Source: Nelumbo lutea
Lineage: Eukaryota > Streptophyta > Magnoliopsida > Proteales > Nelumbonaceae
Length of the DNA: 64,000 bases
Direction: 5' to 3'
Assembly (NCBI GenBank): GCA_022828595.1
Contig: JAKGHH010000008.1
Span: forward strand, 24,544,378-24,608,377
The notes under the pieces were generated by a model that saw only the letters and a program-made list of their open reading frames with translations, ran no database searches and was not told where the DNA came from. Numbering within the stretch: position 1 is the first letter of the stretch; each line of letters begins with the position of its first letter. The position numbers and the translations under genes were made by a program. Shown one piece after another: positions 1-9,899 of this stretch.

Positions 1-1679
1 CTCTATGGTAGAGCAAATCGTCAGATGGATGCTCCTCCCTCAACTTCATTTGCATCTACATCAGGTAACTCTGCCACAGCTTTCCATGTTGCTTCTCATA
101 ACCCTGACACTCCCTGGATCATTGATTTTTGAGCGTCAAAACACATGACTGGTACGTCCTCTTACTTTCAAACCTATCACCTTCTTTCTGGAAGAGACAA
201 GGTGAGACTAGATGATGGATCATATACTACCATAGCTGGTCAAGGAACCATTTCTCTCCCTCTCGGCCTTACCCTTTCTGAGGTTTTACATGTTCCGAAA
301 TTTCCCATTAATTTGTTCTCTGTTAGTAGTATTACTAATTCCTTAAACTACTCAGTGACCTTTTTCCCTTCTTACTATGTGATCCAGGATCTGGCCTCGG
401 GGAGGACAATTGGTAGAGGATGTATGGTTGATGGACTTTACATGTTGGAGAATAAGGCTAGTCTTCAAGTCACAGAGTCTAAGAGTCAAGTTTATTTATC
501 GCATTGTCGTCTTAGTCATTTATCTCTTGAGTCTTTGAAAGTAGTGTTTCCAAAATTGTTTAAGTCAGTGTTCGTTTCAGATTTCTCTTGTCAAACTTGT
601 CAATTGAGTAAGCAGTGTAGAACTCATTTTCTTTCAAAAAATAATAAATCTGAATTTCCTTTTCACATTGTTCATTCTGATGTGTGGGGCCCTGTTACTT
701 TACCATCTGAGAGTGGCTACAAGTATTTTATTACCATTATTGATGATTATTCTAGATATACATGGGTATATCCCATGCGGACCAGGGATGAAGTACCCAA
801 AATTATCCAAGATTTTCAATGGATGGTCTTCACCCAATTTCAAACTGAAATCCAAATTTTTCAGTCAGATAATGCCAAAGAGTATTTTCATAGTGATCTC
901 ACGAAATTTTGTGTCACGTGGTTCACTTCACCGTAGCTCTTGTGCCCGAACACCACAACAAAATGGTGTCGCTGAAAGAAAGAATCGACACCTCCTTGAA
1001 GTGGCCCGGGGTTTACTACTCCATATGAATGTCCCAAAACGTTTTTGGCTTAAGGCTGCCTTTGTGCTACCTACCTCATCAACCGTATGCCCTCTTGTTG
1101 GTTAGAGTGCAAAGCCCCACATTAGCTTCTCTTTCCTAAGGCTCCCCTTCTTCCCATTCCTCCTCATGTGTTTGGTTGTCGTTGCTTTGTCCAAAATTTG
1201 TCCCCCACTCGTGGGAAATTGGATCATCGTGGTATTCCTTGCATATTCCTAGGGTACTCCTTCACTCAGAAAGGATACCATTGTTTTGATCCTGTTTCTC
1301 GGAAATTCTATGTTTCCATGGATGTCTCTTTCTTTGAGAGTGAGCCTTTTTTCCCTGTTTCTCCTCAGGGGGAGAGTAGGAATGAGGAGAAACTAGTTCA
1401 GCTCCCTCCTCTTCCTGATCCTCCTCCTTTTCGTGTCTTCTTCCGTCGTCACAAAGGCCAACCAAATTCAAGAGTTGTGGAGAATCTAGAAGTTGTAACT
1501 CTAGTGCCATTAAACTCTTCGGGGACGGATCATACCCACTCAGGTATCTTGGTTCCCATTGATGTTCCTGACACCATTGCAGTTGATACCTCTGTTGCTA
1601 AAGACCCTGTACTTCCTATTGCTCACAAGAAAGGTGTTAGATCGTGCACCACTAAACACCCCATTTCCCACTTTGTTTC
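1..1679 (+). pseudogene. Outer copia gag-pol remnant, part A (gag end, protease, integrase)
   Basis: The start encodes the gag-protease linker. The protease active site, normally D-S-G-A-S, reads I-I-D-F-stop-A-S with a TGA at 130-132. A GAG-pre-integrase region follows with a worn H/C pattern ending in CQTCQLSKQC. The integrase core shows HSDVWGP, QSDNAKEYF and, in another frame after a shift near 910-930, QQNGVAERKNRH, which together supply the D, D and E positions. A further stop near 1103 precedes FGCRCFVQNL and FLGYSFTQKGYHCFDP, the region after the core. The part ends at the insertion point of the inner element. It is a dead copy. Confidence 0.9.
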
Positions 1680-2012
1680 TGTGGAGGAGATGGGCGAAAT
1701 GGCCCATAGGCTGTCATTCTATGTTATGCTTATGTTTTCCTCTGTAAAGGGCCTTATTATGGGCCCATACTCTTATATACTCTATTTTTGTAATTTCTTG
1801 CCCACCCACGGGCCTCTCTGTAATAATTCAAAGATTAACTTAATAAAATGTTTTAGAGTGTTAGAGGGAGGTTTAGTTCGAACATCTCACTCTCTAACTC
1901 TCATTGCTGCTAGCTCTCTCTCTCTCTCATCTTCTTAATCTTCTCTTGTTTGTTTTCTGGTTTTGCATCTAATCTCAAGCAGTTCTATACTTCAAGATGG
2001 TTGTTTTCAACT
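1680..2012 (+). repeat. 5' LTR of inner copia element
   Basis: The 333-bp repeat starts TGTGGAGGAG and ends TTTTCAACT, directly before the primer-binding site. It contains a TATA-like CTTATATAC near 1772, a poly(A)-type AATAAA at 1842-1847, and a CT-rich stretch before the 3' end, as expected for U3, R and U5. It matches 7143-7473 at about 94% by visual alignment. Confidence 0.93.
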
Positions 2013-2023
2013 TGGTATCAGAG
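2013..2023 (+). promoter_or_regulatory. Primer-binding site, initiator tRNA-Met type
   Basis: TGGTATCAGAG is complementary to the 3' end of plant initiator tRNA-Met and is the usual copia minus-strand primer site. It abuts the LTR with no spacer. Confidence 0.93.
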
Positions 2024-2819
2024 TAGGCCAGAGCTTGGCGTGACCCTCATGTGGTTCTAGTCCAGCCGACTGCATGAGGATGTTCTAGAGCTGGAAGTTT
2101 AAAGTCATTCGCCTGGTTCTTGGAGGTCATTGGAGGGTGCCCAAGTCTCTACCCACTTGGAGAATAGTTTGGTGACCAGGAAGAATCAGAGAGAAAGGTG
2201 TTCGGCCTGATTTGAAGCTCAAATCAGAGATTCACATACTGTAAGTTACCGCAGTTATTGTTGGGTTATTTTCTTTGCTTGGGAGGGTTGTTAAAGTACT
2301 CAAAACCGCTCTCCATTTTGCCCTACTGTTCGATTGTTGCTGGACTGATTTAACACAGATTTCTGGGTTATTTTGGGGAGCAGTTCGGCTGTTGTTGGAC
2401 TGTCAAGTTGCTGAAACTGGTTTGGACTTAGTGGTATTAATCTCCAATTCAGCCCAGCATTTTCTTGGACCTATACAAAATACTATTGAAGTGGTTTCTA
2501 CTAGTTATCAGTAGGGTGTTAACTACTGCACATTTGTTAAAAGGCCTCTTAAGGACTATGGATTGTTATTTCTTCTCTTTGGGACAACGGTTGTTGGGGA
2601 CCTGGAATACTTTGTGTTTGGAGGTCTGTTGGTTGCCCCTTGAAGGCTGAAATAGTATTTCTTCTTCTAGAAAGAGCTCCCATCGAGCTTGGCTGTCACG
2701 ATTGTCAAGACTGAACTAATTTTGTGAGCTGTGTGGTGTTGCCGATTCAGCTCAAACCAAGTTCATCAAGAATCCCTGCACTTTGAGAAACTTATTAAAA
2801 CCCTAATTGGAACATTTTC
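2024..2819 (+). other. Untranslated leader of inner copia element
   Basis: About 800 bp lie between the primer-binding site and the first gag ATG. I recognise no protein domain here; the short open frames are unsupported. A leader of this kind would carry packaging and dimerisation signals, but none can be identified by eye. Confidence 0.7.
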
Positions 2820-3900
2820 ATGATGGACTTCTCAGACCTTGAAAGCAAGAGTGTTGTTGAATATGGACAGACTTTGGGAACCCCAACCGATTCTATGTTG
2901 GCTGAAACTACAGTTAAAATTGATGGGACCAACTACTTCGCATGGTCACAATCAGTGAAAATCCATATTTGTAGCAGAGGAAAATGGGGGTTTGTTTCTG
3001 GGAGCAAGAAAGCTCCCCCAAAGGACGATCCATCTTATGAGAGATTGATGCAAGAGAAATACACAGTGATTGGGTGGCTTATGAATTCAATGCAGACACA
3101 GATTAGTCAACACTATATTTGGATGAACTCGGCTAAGGAAATCTGGGATAGTGTTGCAGAAACCTACTCTCAGAAATTGAATGTTGCCAAAGCCTACAAA
3201 CTGAGGAGTGATGTGAAGAATCTAAGACAGGGGGAGAAATCCCTTGCGGCATACTTCTCAACCCTGAAATCTATGACAAGATATTGATTTGATAGAGGCT
3301 ATGACATGGGATACCCCTAAGGATGCTGAAACATACAAGAAATTAGTTGAAAGGAATAGGGTCATTGAGTTCCTAACTGGGCTGAATCCTGAATATGATA
3401 TCACAAAGCAAAACATTTTGTCCAAGGAAAGTGTTTCATTGTTGCAAGCATATGCTTTGGTCAACAGTGAAGAGAGTAGAAGACAAGTACAGGTTCAAGG
3501 AGTTGGCATCAATGATCATTTTGCAAATATGGAGGTTAAACACAAAGGGGTTATAGAGGCTCCCAGTGGCACAGGAAAGAAGGAGGTGGTCTGTGAATAT
3601 TGCAAGAAGCCGAAACACACCAAGGACAACTGTTGGAAATTGCATCCCAGTCTTGTCCCTGTTCGGTTCCAGAAGAAAAATGATAGTAGAAAGACAGGGA
3701 GTGCAAATGCAGCCATGGGTACAGATACAGAAGTTGAGTCTGTCTGTGCACAGTTGGCAGCCATGAAAGCTGAGTATGAGAAGTTTGGAAAGATGATCAG
3801 CCATCTTGAAGGTGTAACTTCATCATCCAACCCTTCTGGAAATTTAGCCACCACCGCATTTGCTCACTCAAGTATAAGAGCTTATACTAACCATGCATCC
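2820..3900 (+). pseudogene. gag of inner copia element (frameshifted)
   Basis: It opens with tandem ATGs at 2820 and 2823. The first frame has the DUF4219/UBN2-type capsid start, with KIDGTNYFAWSQSVK and WDSVAETYSQ. It stops at 3287 because of a 1-bp loss near 3272 and a TGG-to-TGA change. The downstream frame continues through IEFLTGLNPEYDI to the zinc knuckle CEYCKKPKHTKDNC (C-x2-C-x4-H-x4-C) at about 3592-3633, which binds element RNA. Gag would form the cytoplasmic virus-like particle; this copy cannot make it in one piece. Confidence 0.9.
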
Positions 3901-5640
3901 ACCTCAGATAATCCTAAGACCCCTTGGATCATAGACTCAGGTGCTTCTGATCACAAGACCAACATTTCCACTTTGTTTGTTTCGTATGATTTGCTTCCTG
4001 GTTGAGACAAAAATCACCTTAGTTGATGGTTCTCTTGCCTCTATTTCTGGCAAGGGAACTGTCAAGGCTACAGACTCCTTACTCTTATCTTACACTCTTC
4101 ATGTACCTAAATTAAATACCAATTTATTATCTGTAAGCAGCTTGACCAAGTTATTGAATTGTTGTGTAACCTTTTTCCCTTCTCACTATGTGTTTTAGGA
4201 CCTGGAGTCTCGGAAGGTGATTGGGAGTGGCCATGAAGCGAATGGAATATACTTACTCGACACTCCTGGCCAATGCTTTGATCATCCCAAGAATGTTGCC
4301 TTTGGTTCTACTTATTCAGAGTCTGTCAGTCGAATTATGTTGAGTCATTATCGGTTGGGTCATTTACCTTTTTCTGCTTTAAGTCATTTACTTCCCGAAT
4401 TGTTTAAGGGAGTCAGTGTGTCCAGTCTCAATTGTGAGTCATGTCAGTTGTCAAAGCATTGTAGAAACAATTACCCTATGAGCAAAAAAAGATCTTCTTT
4501 TCCTTTTCATGTTGTGCACTCTGATGTGTGGGGGCCTTACCACTTATCTTCTATGGGGGGCTACAGATATTTCATCCTGTTTATTGATGACTTTTATAGA
4601 TTCACTTGGATATACCTAATGAAATCACGTGATGAAGTCCCAAGACTTGTGAGGCAATTTCATGAGCTTGTTTTAACTCAATTTGATATCAGAATTAAGG
4701 TTTTCAGATCTGACAATGCAAAAGAGTATTTTGAGAAGAGTTTATCCTTGTATCTCTCTGAAATGGGGGTTATTCACCAAAGCTCCTATGTTAGAACCCC
4801 TGAACAAAATGGAGTTGCTGAAAGGAAAAATAGACATATTGTTGAAGTTGCAAGGAGCCTTTTGTTTGCCTCACATGTTCCCACAAGATTTTGGGGTGAT
4901 GTTCTTACTGCTACCTATCTCATAAACCGTATGCCATCCAAGGTTTTAGGGTTTAAATCCCCCTTCAGTCTTCTTCATCCAGACAAGGATTTCTTCCTAA
5001 TTCCTCTTCGTGTGTTTGGTTGTACCTGTTATGTTCACATTCCAAGTGCCCAGAGACATAAGTTTGAACCAAAAGACCACAAATGTATCTTCCTTGGTTA
5101 CTCCCCCACACAAAAGGGTTATTGTTGTTTTGATCCAAAGACTAGCACTCAACATGTCTCTATGGATGTTACCTTTGATGAGCTTTCTCCTTTTTATGGT
5201 TCCTCTCAGGAAGGACATTGTCAACAGGGGGAGAGTCTGTCACAAGTATTTGCTCTTCCTCTTCCTGTCTTAGTTGAGTCACTTGACAAGCCTGTATCCT
5301 CACCAAATGAATCAAAGGAGGATCAATCACTTCACTCCTCTTGCCCTATTGCCCCTAGTTCTTTACCTCCTCGTCATACCCATAATCCCAGTGTATCAAA
5401 GGCAAAGATCCAGGAATGAGCAAGTTGTTTCCCTTACAACAGATGAGACTCATACATTCCCAATCATAGATGAGATAACAGGTACTGCTTCAGCCTCTTT
5501 GGAACCACCTTTCCCAGTAACTTGATGTCCCCATTGCATTTAGGAAAGGAAAGCGAAAGTGCACTGCACACTGCATTTCCAAACACCTTTCTTATGATCT
5601 ACTTTCTCCTTCATACTTTGCCTACCTCTCTTCAGTTGCT
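3901..5640 (+). pseudogene. Protease and integrase of inner copia element (broken)
   Basis: The aspartic protease site WIIDSGASDHKT is intact near 3925-3960, but the frame is lost at about 4003. From 4217 to 5419 a 400-codon frame covers the rest of pre-integrase and the complete integrase core: HSDVWGPYHLS, RSDNAKEYF and EQNGVAERKNRH supply D, D and E. The part after the core has FGCTCYVHIPS and FLGYSPTQKGY. Frames then shift at about 5420 and 5525 in the low-complexity linker before RT. Integrase would join the cDNA to the host chromosome. The integrase frame is the best-preserved part of the element. Confidence 0.92.
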
Positions 5641-7130
5641 TCTAACCCCATTCCTAGGTCTGTGTCAGAAGCTCTTACGATTCCAAAATGGAGAGATGCC
5701 ATGAAATCTGAAATGGATGCTCTACACAAAAATGATACTTGGGAGGTGGTGGATTTGCCTGAAGGGAAGGGTCCAATTGGGTGCAAGTGGGTCTTTACCA
5801 TTAAATACAGGGCTGATGGGACTATTGAGAGGTACAAGGCTAGACTTGTTGCAAAAAGCTACACACAGACATATGGGATTGACTACCTGGAGACCTTTGC
5901 CCCTGTTGCCAAGATGACATCTGTGAGGGTTCTCTTATCTCTGGCAGCTCACTTTGATTGGCCTCTTTATCAGTTGGATGTAAAGAATGCATTTCTGAAT
6001 AGTGACTTACAAGGAAATGTATGCAAATTGAAGAAATCACTTTATGGCCTCAAACAGTCTCCTAGAGCCTAGTTTGAGAAATTTAGAGCTGCACTTGTTA
6101 AATTCGGTTATGTTCAGACACAGTCAGATCATACTCTCTTTGTGAAGAAAAGTGGATCTCTAGCAGTGTATCTCATTGTGTATGTTGATGACATTATAGT
6201 GACTGGGGATGATGCCTCAGGCATTCGGGCCCTAAGTCTTTCCTCCATACAGAATTTGAGATTAAGGATCTGGGGGAGTTGAGATACTTCCTTGGCATAG
6301 AAGTTGCTAGATCCAAGGATAGGATTCTTATTTCCCAGAGGAAATATGTCCTTAATTTGCTGTCTGAAACTGGAAAAATGGGTGCTAGACCAGCTGCAAC
6401 TCCCATTGATATGAGTCGCAAACTTTCAGCTTCGGATGAAACATCGTTAGAAGACAAAGGGGTCTTTTAGAGACTTCTTGGAAAGCTCCTGAACCTGTGC
6501 ATGACTCGGCCAGATATTGCGTATGCTGTCAGTTGTATTAGCCAGTTCATGCATGCTCCTAGAGATACTCATATGGCAGCAGCAGAACGAATTTTGTGCT
6601 ATCTGAAAGGCTCTCTAGGAAAAGGAATTCTATTTACCAACCATGGTCATCTGAAACTTCAAGCCTATACTGATGTTGATGGGACTAGAAATATTGATGA
6701 TAGAAGATCTACTTCAGGGTATTGCAGTCTGGTGGCTGGTAATGTTGTCTCTTGGAGGAGTAAGAAACAATCAGTTGTGGCCCGATCCTCCGCCGAAGCA
6801 GAGTATAGAGCCATGGCACATGGAGTCTTTGAATTGTTGTGGCTAAGGCCCTTAATGGAAGAACTTGGGATTGATCATGACAAACCCATGATGTTGTACT
6901 GTGATAATCAGGCTACCATCAACATTGCTCACAACCTAGTACAACATGATAGAACCAAGCATATTGAGGTTGATAGACACTTTATTCGAGAAAGAGTCTC
7001 TTCCAGTGAAGTGTGTCTTCCATTCATTACTTCAGAAGGACAATTGACAGATTTCCTCACCAAGGGTATTTCCAAGGCAAGGCTTCAACATGACACTGGC
7101 AAGCTGGGCATGATTAACATCTATGCTCAG
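5641..7130 (+). pseudogene. Reverse transcriptase and RNase H of inner copia element (broken)
   Basis: RT starts near [20 protein letters not shown] and runs through [20 protein letters not shown] and [12 protein letters not shown]. Then DLQGNV joins [14 protein letters not shown] directly. The same region of the related element at 11701-16867 has about 24 more residues, so this copy has an in-frame deletion of about 72 bp. Further breaks are a TAG at about 6070, a frameshift near 6215 and a stop near 6468. The catalytic YVDD is at 6181-6192. RNase H (6660-7130) has YTDVDG, SSAEAEYRA and YCDNQA, and ends next to the polypurine tract. Confidence 0.92.
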
Positions 7131-7142
7131 CTTGAGAGGGAG
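7131..7142 (+). promoter_or_regulatory. Polypurine tract of inner copia element
   Basis: CTTGAGAGGGAG directly precedes the TGT of the 3' LTR. This is the plus-strand primer position, comparable to CTTGAGGGGGAG of the outer element. Confidence 0.88.
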
Positions 7143-7473
7143 TGTAGAGGAGATGGGCCGAATAGCCCATAGGCTGTCATTCTATGTTATGCTTATGTTT
7201 TTCTCTGTAATGGGCCTTATTCTGGGCCCATACTCTTATATACTCTATTTTTGTAATTTCTTGCCCACCCAAGGGCCTCTCTGTAATAATTCAAAGATTA
7301 ATTTAATAAAATGTTTTAGAGTGTTAGAGAGAAATTTAGTTCAAACCTCTCACTCTCTAACTCTCATTGCCGCCAGCTCTCTCTCTCTCATCTTCTTAAT
7401 CTTCTCTTGTTTGTTTTTTGGTTTTGTATCTAATCTCAAGCAGTTCTATACTTCAAGAGGGTTGTTTTCAACT
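7143..7473 (+). repeat. 3' LTR of inner copia element
   Basis: The 331-bp copy of the LTR starts TGTAGAGGAG and ends TTTTCAACT. It is followed by the second copy of the target duplication GTTTC at 7474-7478, after which the outer element's coding sequence resumes. Confidence 0.93.
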
Positions 7474-9077
7474 GTTTCCTATGAAAACATTTCACCCTCT
7501 TTTTTCGAGCCTTTCTCACATCCATTGACAGTGTCCCTATCCCTAAGAATGTAGCAGAAGCTCTTTCAGTACCTGAATGGACAGATGCTATGAAGGAAAA
7601 AATTAATGCCCTTCATAAAAATGGCACATGGGAACTTGTAGATCTTCCTAAGGGAAAAGATCCAGTTGGATGTAAATGCGTGTTCACAGTCAAACATAGG
7701 GTTGATGGCACGGTGGAGAGGTATAAAGCTCGTTTAGTGGCAAAGGGGTTTACACAAGTGTACAGAGTTGATTATGCAGAGACTTTTGCACCCGTTGCCA
7801 AGATAAACTCCATTAGAGTTCTATTCTCTCTTGCTGCTAATCTTGACTAGAATCTACATCAGCTTGATATCAAAAATGCATTCTTGAATGGTGACCTTGA
7901 AGAGGAAGTTTACATGATATAACCCCCTGGTTTTCAGGCTCAAGGCAATGAACAGAAGGTGTGTAGGTTGAAGAAGTCTTTATACGGGTTGAAACAATCA
8001 CCGAGAGACTGGTTCAGCAGATTCCATGCAACGGTTCAGCAAAAAGGATACAAGCAATGTCAATCTGATCACACATTGTTTGTGAAAAGAGGAGAAGGTA
8101 AAATTGCTGCTTTGATAGTATATGTTGATGATATAATTATCACTGGCGACTAGAAGGATGAAATCCAAAAGTTGAAGAGTTTTCTTGCCACACTGTTTGA
8201 AGTAAAGGATCTAGGTCCTCTAAGATACTTCCTAGGAATTGAAGTTGCCCACTCAAAAAGGGGTATCTTCATTTCCCAAAGGAAGTATGTCCTAGCTTTA
8301 CTCCAGGATACGGGAAAAATGGGAGTGAAGCTAGTTGATTCCCCCATTGATCCTAACCATAAATTAGGTGACAGCCAAGGTGAACCTATCAAGGATGTGA
8401 AACAGTTTCAGAGACTTATAGGGAGATTGTTATATCTTTCTATGACCCGCCCAAACATTGCTTATGTAGTTGGTGTCCTTAGCCAGTTCATGCATGCCCC
8501 TATGACCACTCATCTTGAAGTAGCAGAAAGAATCCTCTAATACCTTAAAAGGTTTCCAGGTGCTGGCTTGTTGTTTCAAAGGCATGGACATTTGAAAGTT
8601 GAAGTGTATACTGATGCAGATTGAGCAGGATCCCTAAATGACAGAAAGTCAACTAGTGGCTACTACACCTTCATAGGAGGAAATCTAGTTACCTGGAGAA
8701 GCAAAAAGCAAAGTGTGGTGGCTAGATCCAATGTTGAAGCTGAATATCGAGCAATGGCTCATGGAGTGGCTAAAATTATGTGGATAAAGAATCTGTTGAG
8801 TGAGTTGGGCTTTCCAGTGGACAGACCTATGACCCTATTCTGTGATAACAAAGCAGCCATAAACATTGTTGCTAACCCTGTGCTACATGATAGAACTAAA
8901 CACATCGAAGTCGACAAGTATTTTATCAGAGAGAAAGTTATCACAGGGGAAGTGTGTACTCCCTATGTCAGCTTTGAGGATCAACTTGCAGGCATCTTTA
9001 CAAAAGGAATACACCACTCAAGACATCATGATTTATGTGACAAGTTGGGCATGATTGACATCTATGTCCCAACTTGA
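7474..9077 (+). pseudogene. Outer copia gag-pol remnant, part B (RT and RNase H)
   Basis: This continues the frame broken at 1679, with SEALSVP-like [39 protein letters not shown] and LDIKNAFLNGDLEEEVYM. It goes on to [15 protein letters not shown] at 8121-8132, YFLGIEVAHSK, RNase H with YTDAD, VEAEYRA and FCDNKA, and the C-terminal KLGMIDIYVPT. In-frame stops occur at about 7848 (W in relatives), 7921, 8151, 8538 and 8622 (W in relatives). Apart from these stops the frame is collinear. The stops that can be compared with relatives look like C-to-T or G-to-A changes. Confidence 0.92.
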
Positions 9078-9084
9078 GGGGGAG
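9073..9084 (+). promoter_or_regulatory. Polypurine tract of outer copia element
   Basis: CTTGAGGGGGAG, the standard plant copia tract, immediately upstream of the LTR start TGTTAACAG. Confidence 0.9.
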
Positions 9085-9286
9085 TGTTAACAGCTGTTAT
9101 TTTTTCCTATGTATAGTACCGTAGGGGTACTATTGTACTTTTACTCCTTTTTTATTTTAGTTGTTGTCGCCCTAGTATATATATTAAAATGTTGCGCCTC
9201 CAGCAGTATCTTTGAGCTCTCAGTTCTCTCTTCTCTATTCTTCTCTCTCTTTTCTCTCTTCTTTCATTCTTCTCTCCTGCATAACA
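9085..9286 (+). repeat. 3' LTR of outer copia element
   Basis: The 202-bp repeat begins TGTTAACAGCTG and ends GCATAACA, giving TG...CA with inverted TGTTA/TAACA ends. It contains an AT-rich TATA-like stretch near 9176-9190 and a long CT-rich 3' half. The partner LTR lies outside the window, so the right boundary rests on the terminal motif alone. The solo LTR at 20209-20481 shares both ends. Confidence 0.8.
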
Positions 9287-9829
9287 GATACAATGTGGCA
9301 GAACAATTGGGTCTTTCCCACGTTGTGGATGAAAAGAAAGAGGACCGCAATAAATTGGTGTAGTCTCATTGGAAATATAAGAGAACAAAGAAGGAAGTGG
9401 AGAATTTGAAATCCAAAATCAATTATCACAATCGAAACAAACAGCAAGCAGATATGAAGAAGATAAGGATAAAGTAGGGAAGAGGAAGAAAAGGTTAACT
9501 AATGAAGATCCTAAGCTATAATATGATAGAAGTGGGTTAAGCAATGAAGGATAAAGGTTTTGAGAGGCTTGGGATATGCATACCAGTTTGAAACCTCATT
9601 CAGATAGGGAGAAATGAGAAGAGCTCCTTTGGTACACCAATATGCCAAACTAGTTTCTTTTGTGCATGTGATGTATATTAGTATTAAGATAATCCTCGAT
9701 TGGGTTGTGGATGTCCTTGGTTGTTTTTTGTTACTCTAGGGTCTTGTAGTTATCTTGTTTTGCACATATCAACACAATTTGGATCTATTACTTACTAATA
9801 AAAAAAATTGTCATCAAATAATACAGCAC
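9287..9829. other. Intron sequence between copia element and exon 9
   Basis: I see no further exon of the ABCC13-like gene here; no conserved transporter motif was found in any minus-strand frame. The end (about 9640-9800) is T-rich and closes with CTAATAAAAAAAATT, which could be an old LINE 3' tail, but no target duplication was found. Confidence 0.5.
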
Positions 9830-9899
9830 CTTTTTGAAGAAACCAAATTAGTTTATTGAGAAGTAGAGGTCCCACAAAACCAATACAATCATTTAATAC
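9830..9899 (-). CDS. ABCC13: ABCC13-like exon 9
   Basis: A 70-nt exon between ATTTTGCAG and AAG|GTGCTG. It encodes VLNDCIGFVGPLLLNKLIWF and LQK and ends in phase 1. It follows exon 8 directly in protein order, although 7.8 kb of intron lies between them. The next exon must lie left of the window. Confidence 0.9.

Larger units (their letters stand above)
1680..7473 (+). mobile_element. Inner Ty1/copia retrotransposon with both LTRs and 5-bp TSD
   Basis: The element of about 5.8 kb has LTRs at 1680-2012 and 7143-7473, a primer-binding site at 2013 and a polypurine tract at 7131-7142. It is flanked by GTTTC at 1675-1679 and 7474-7478. The LTRs begin TGT and end ACT, so the termini are TG...CT, a known non-canonical class found mainly in copia elements. 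By eye the two LTRs differ at about 19 of about 331 positions plus a 2-bp CT-repeat indel. That fits an insertion a few million years old at usual plant LTR rates. The internal genes carry frameshifts, stops and an in-frame deletion, so it is not autonomous. Confidence 0.95.
1..9286 (+). mobile_element. Outer Ty1/copia retrotransposon, split by a nested copia element; 5' end outside window
   Basis: The order of domains (end of gag, protease, integrase, reverse transcriptase, RNase H) is that of Ty1/copia. The reading stops at 1679 just before the RT region and resumes at 7474 with the sequence that leads into it, so one element has been cut in two by the inner element at 1680-7473. The 3' end is complete: polypurine tract at 9073-9084 followed by an LTR at 9085-9286. 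The 5' LTR and most of gag lie left of the window. Several stops and frameshifts make it non-coding. It lies in the intron after exon 9 of the minus-strand ABCC13-like gene, in antisense orientation to it. Confidence 0.9.

Noticed and set aside
1691..2009. First guess of the inner LTR as TGGGC...TTTTCA
   Set aside because: No target duplication fits these ends; extending to TGTGGAGG...CAACT gives matching GTTTC on both sides and a polypurine tract next to the 3' LTR.
2275..2650. Short ORFs in the inner element's leader
   Set aside because: They lack gag-type motifs, and the gag start at 2820 is clear.
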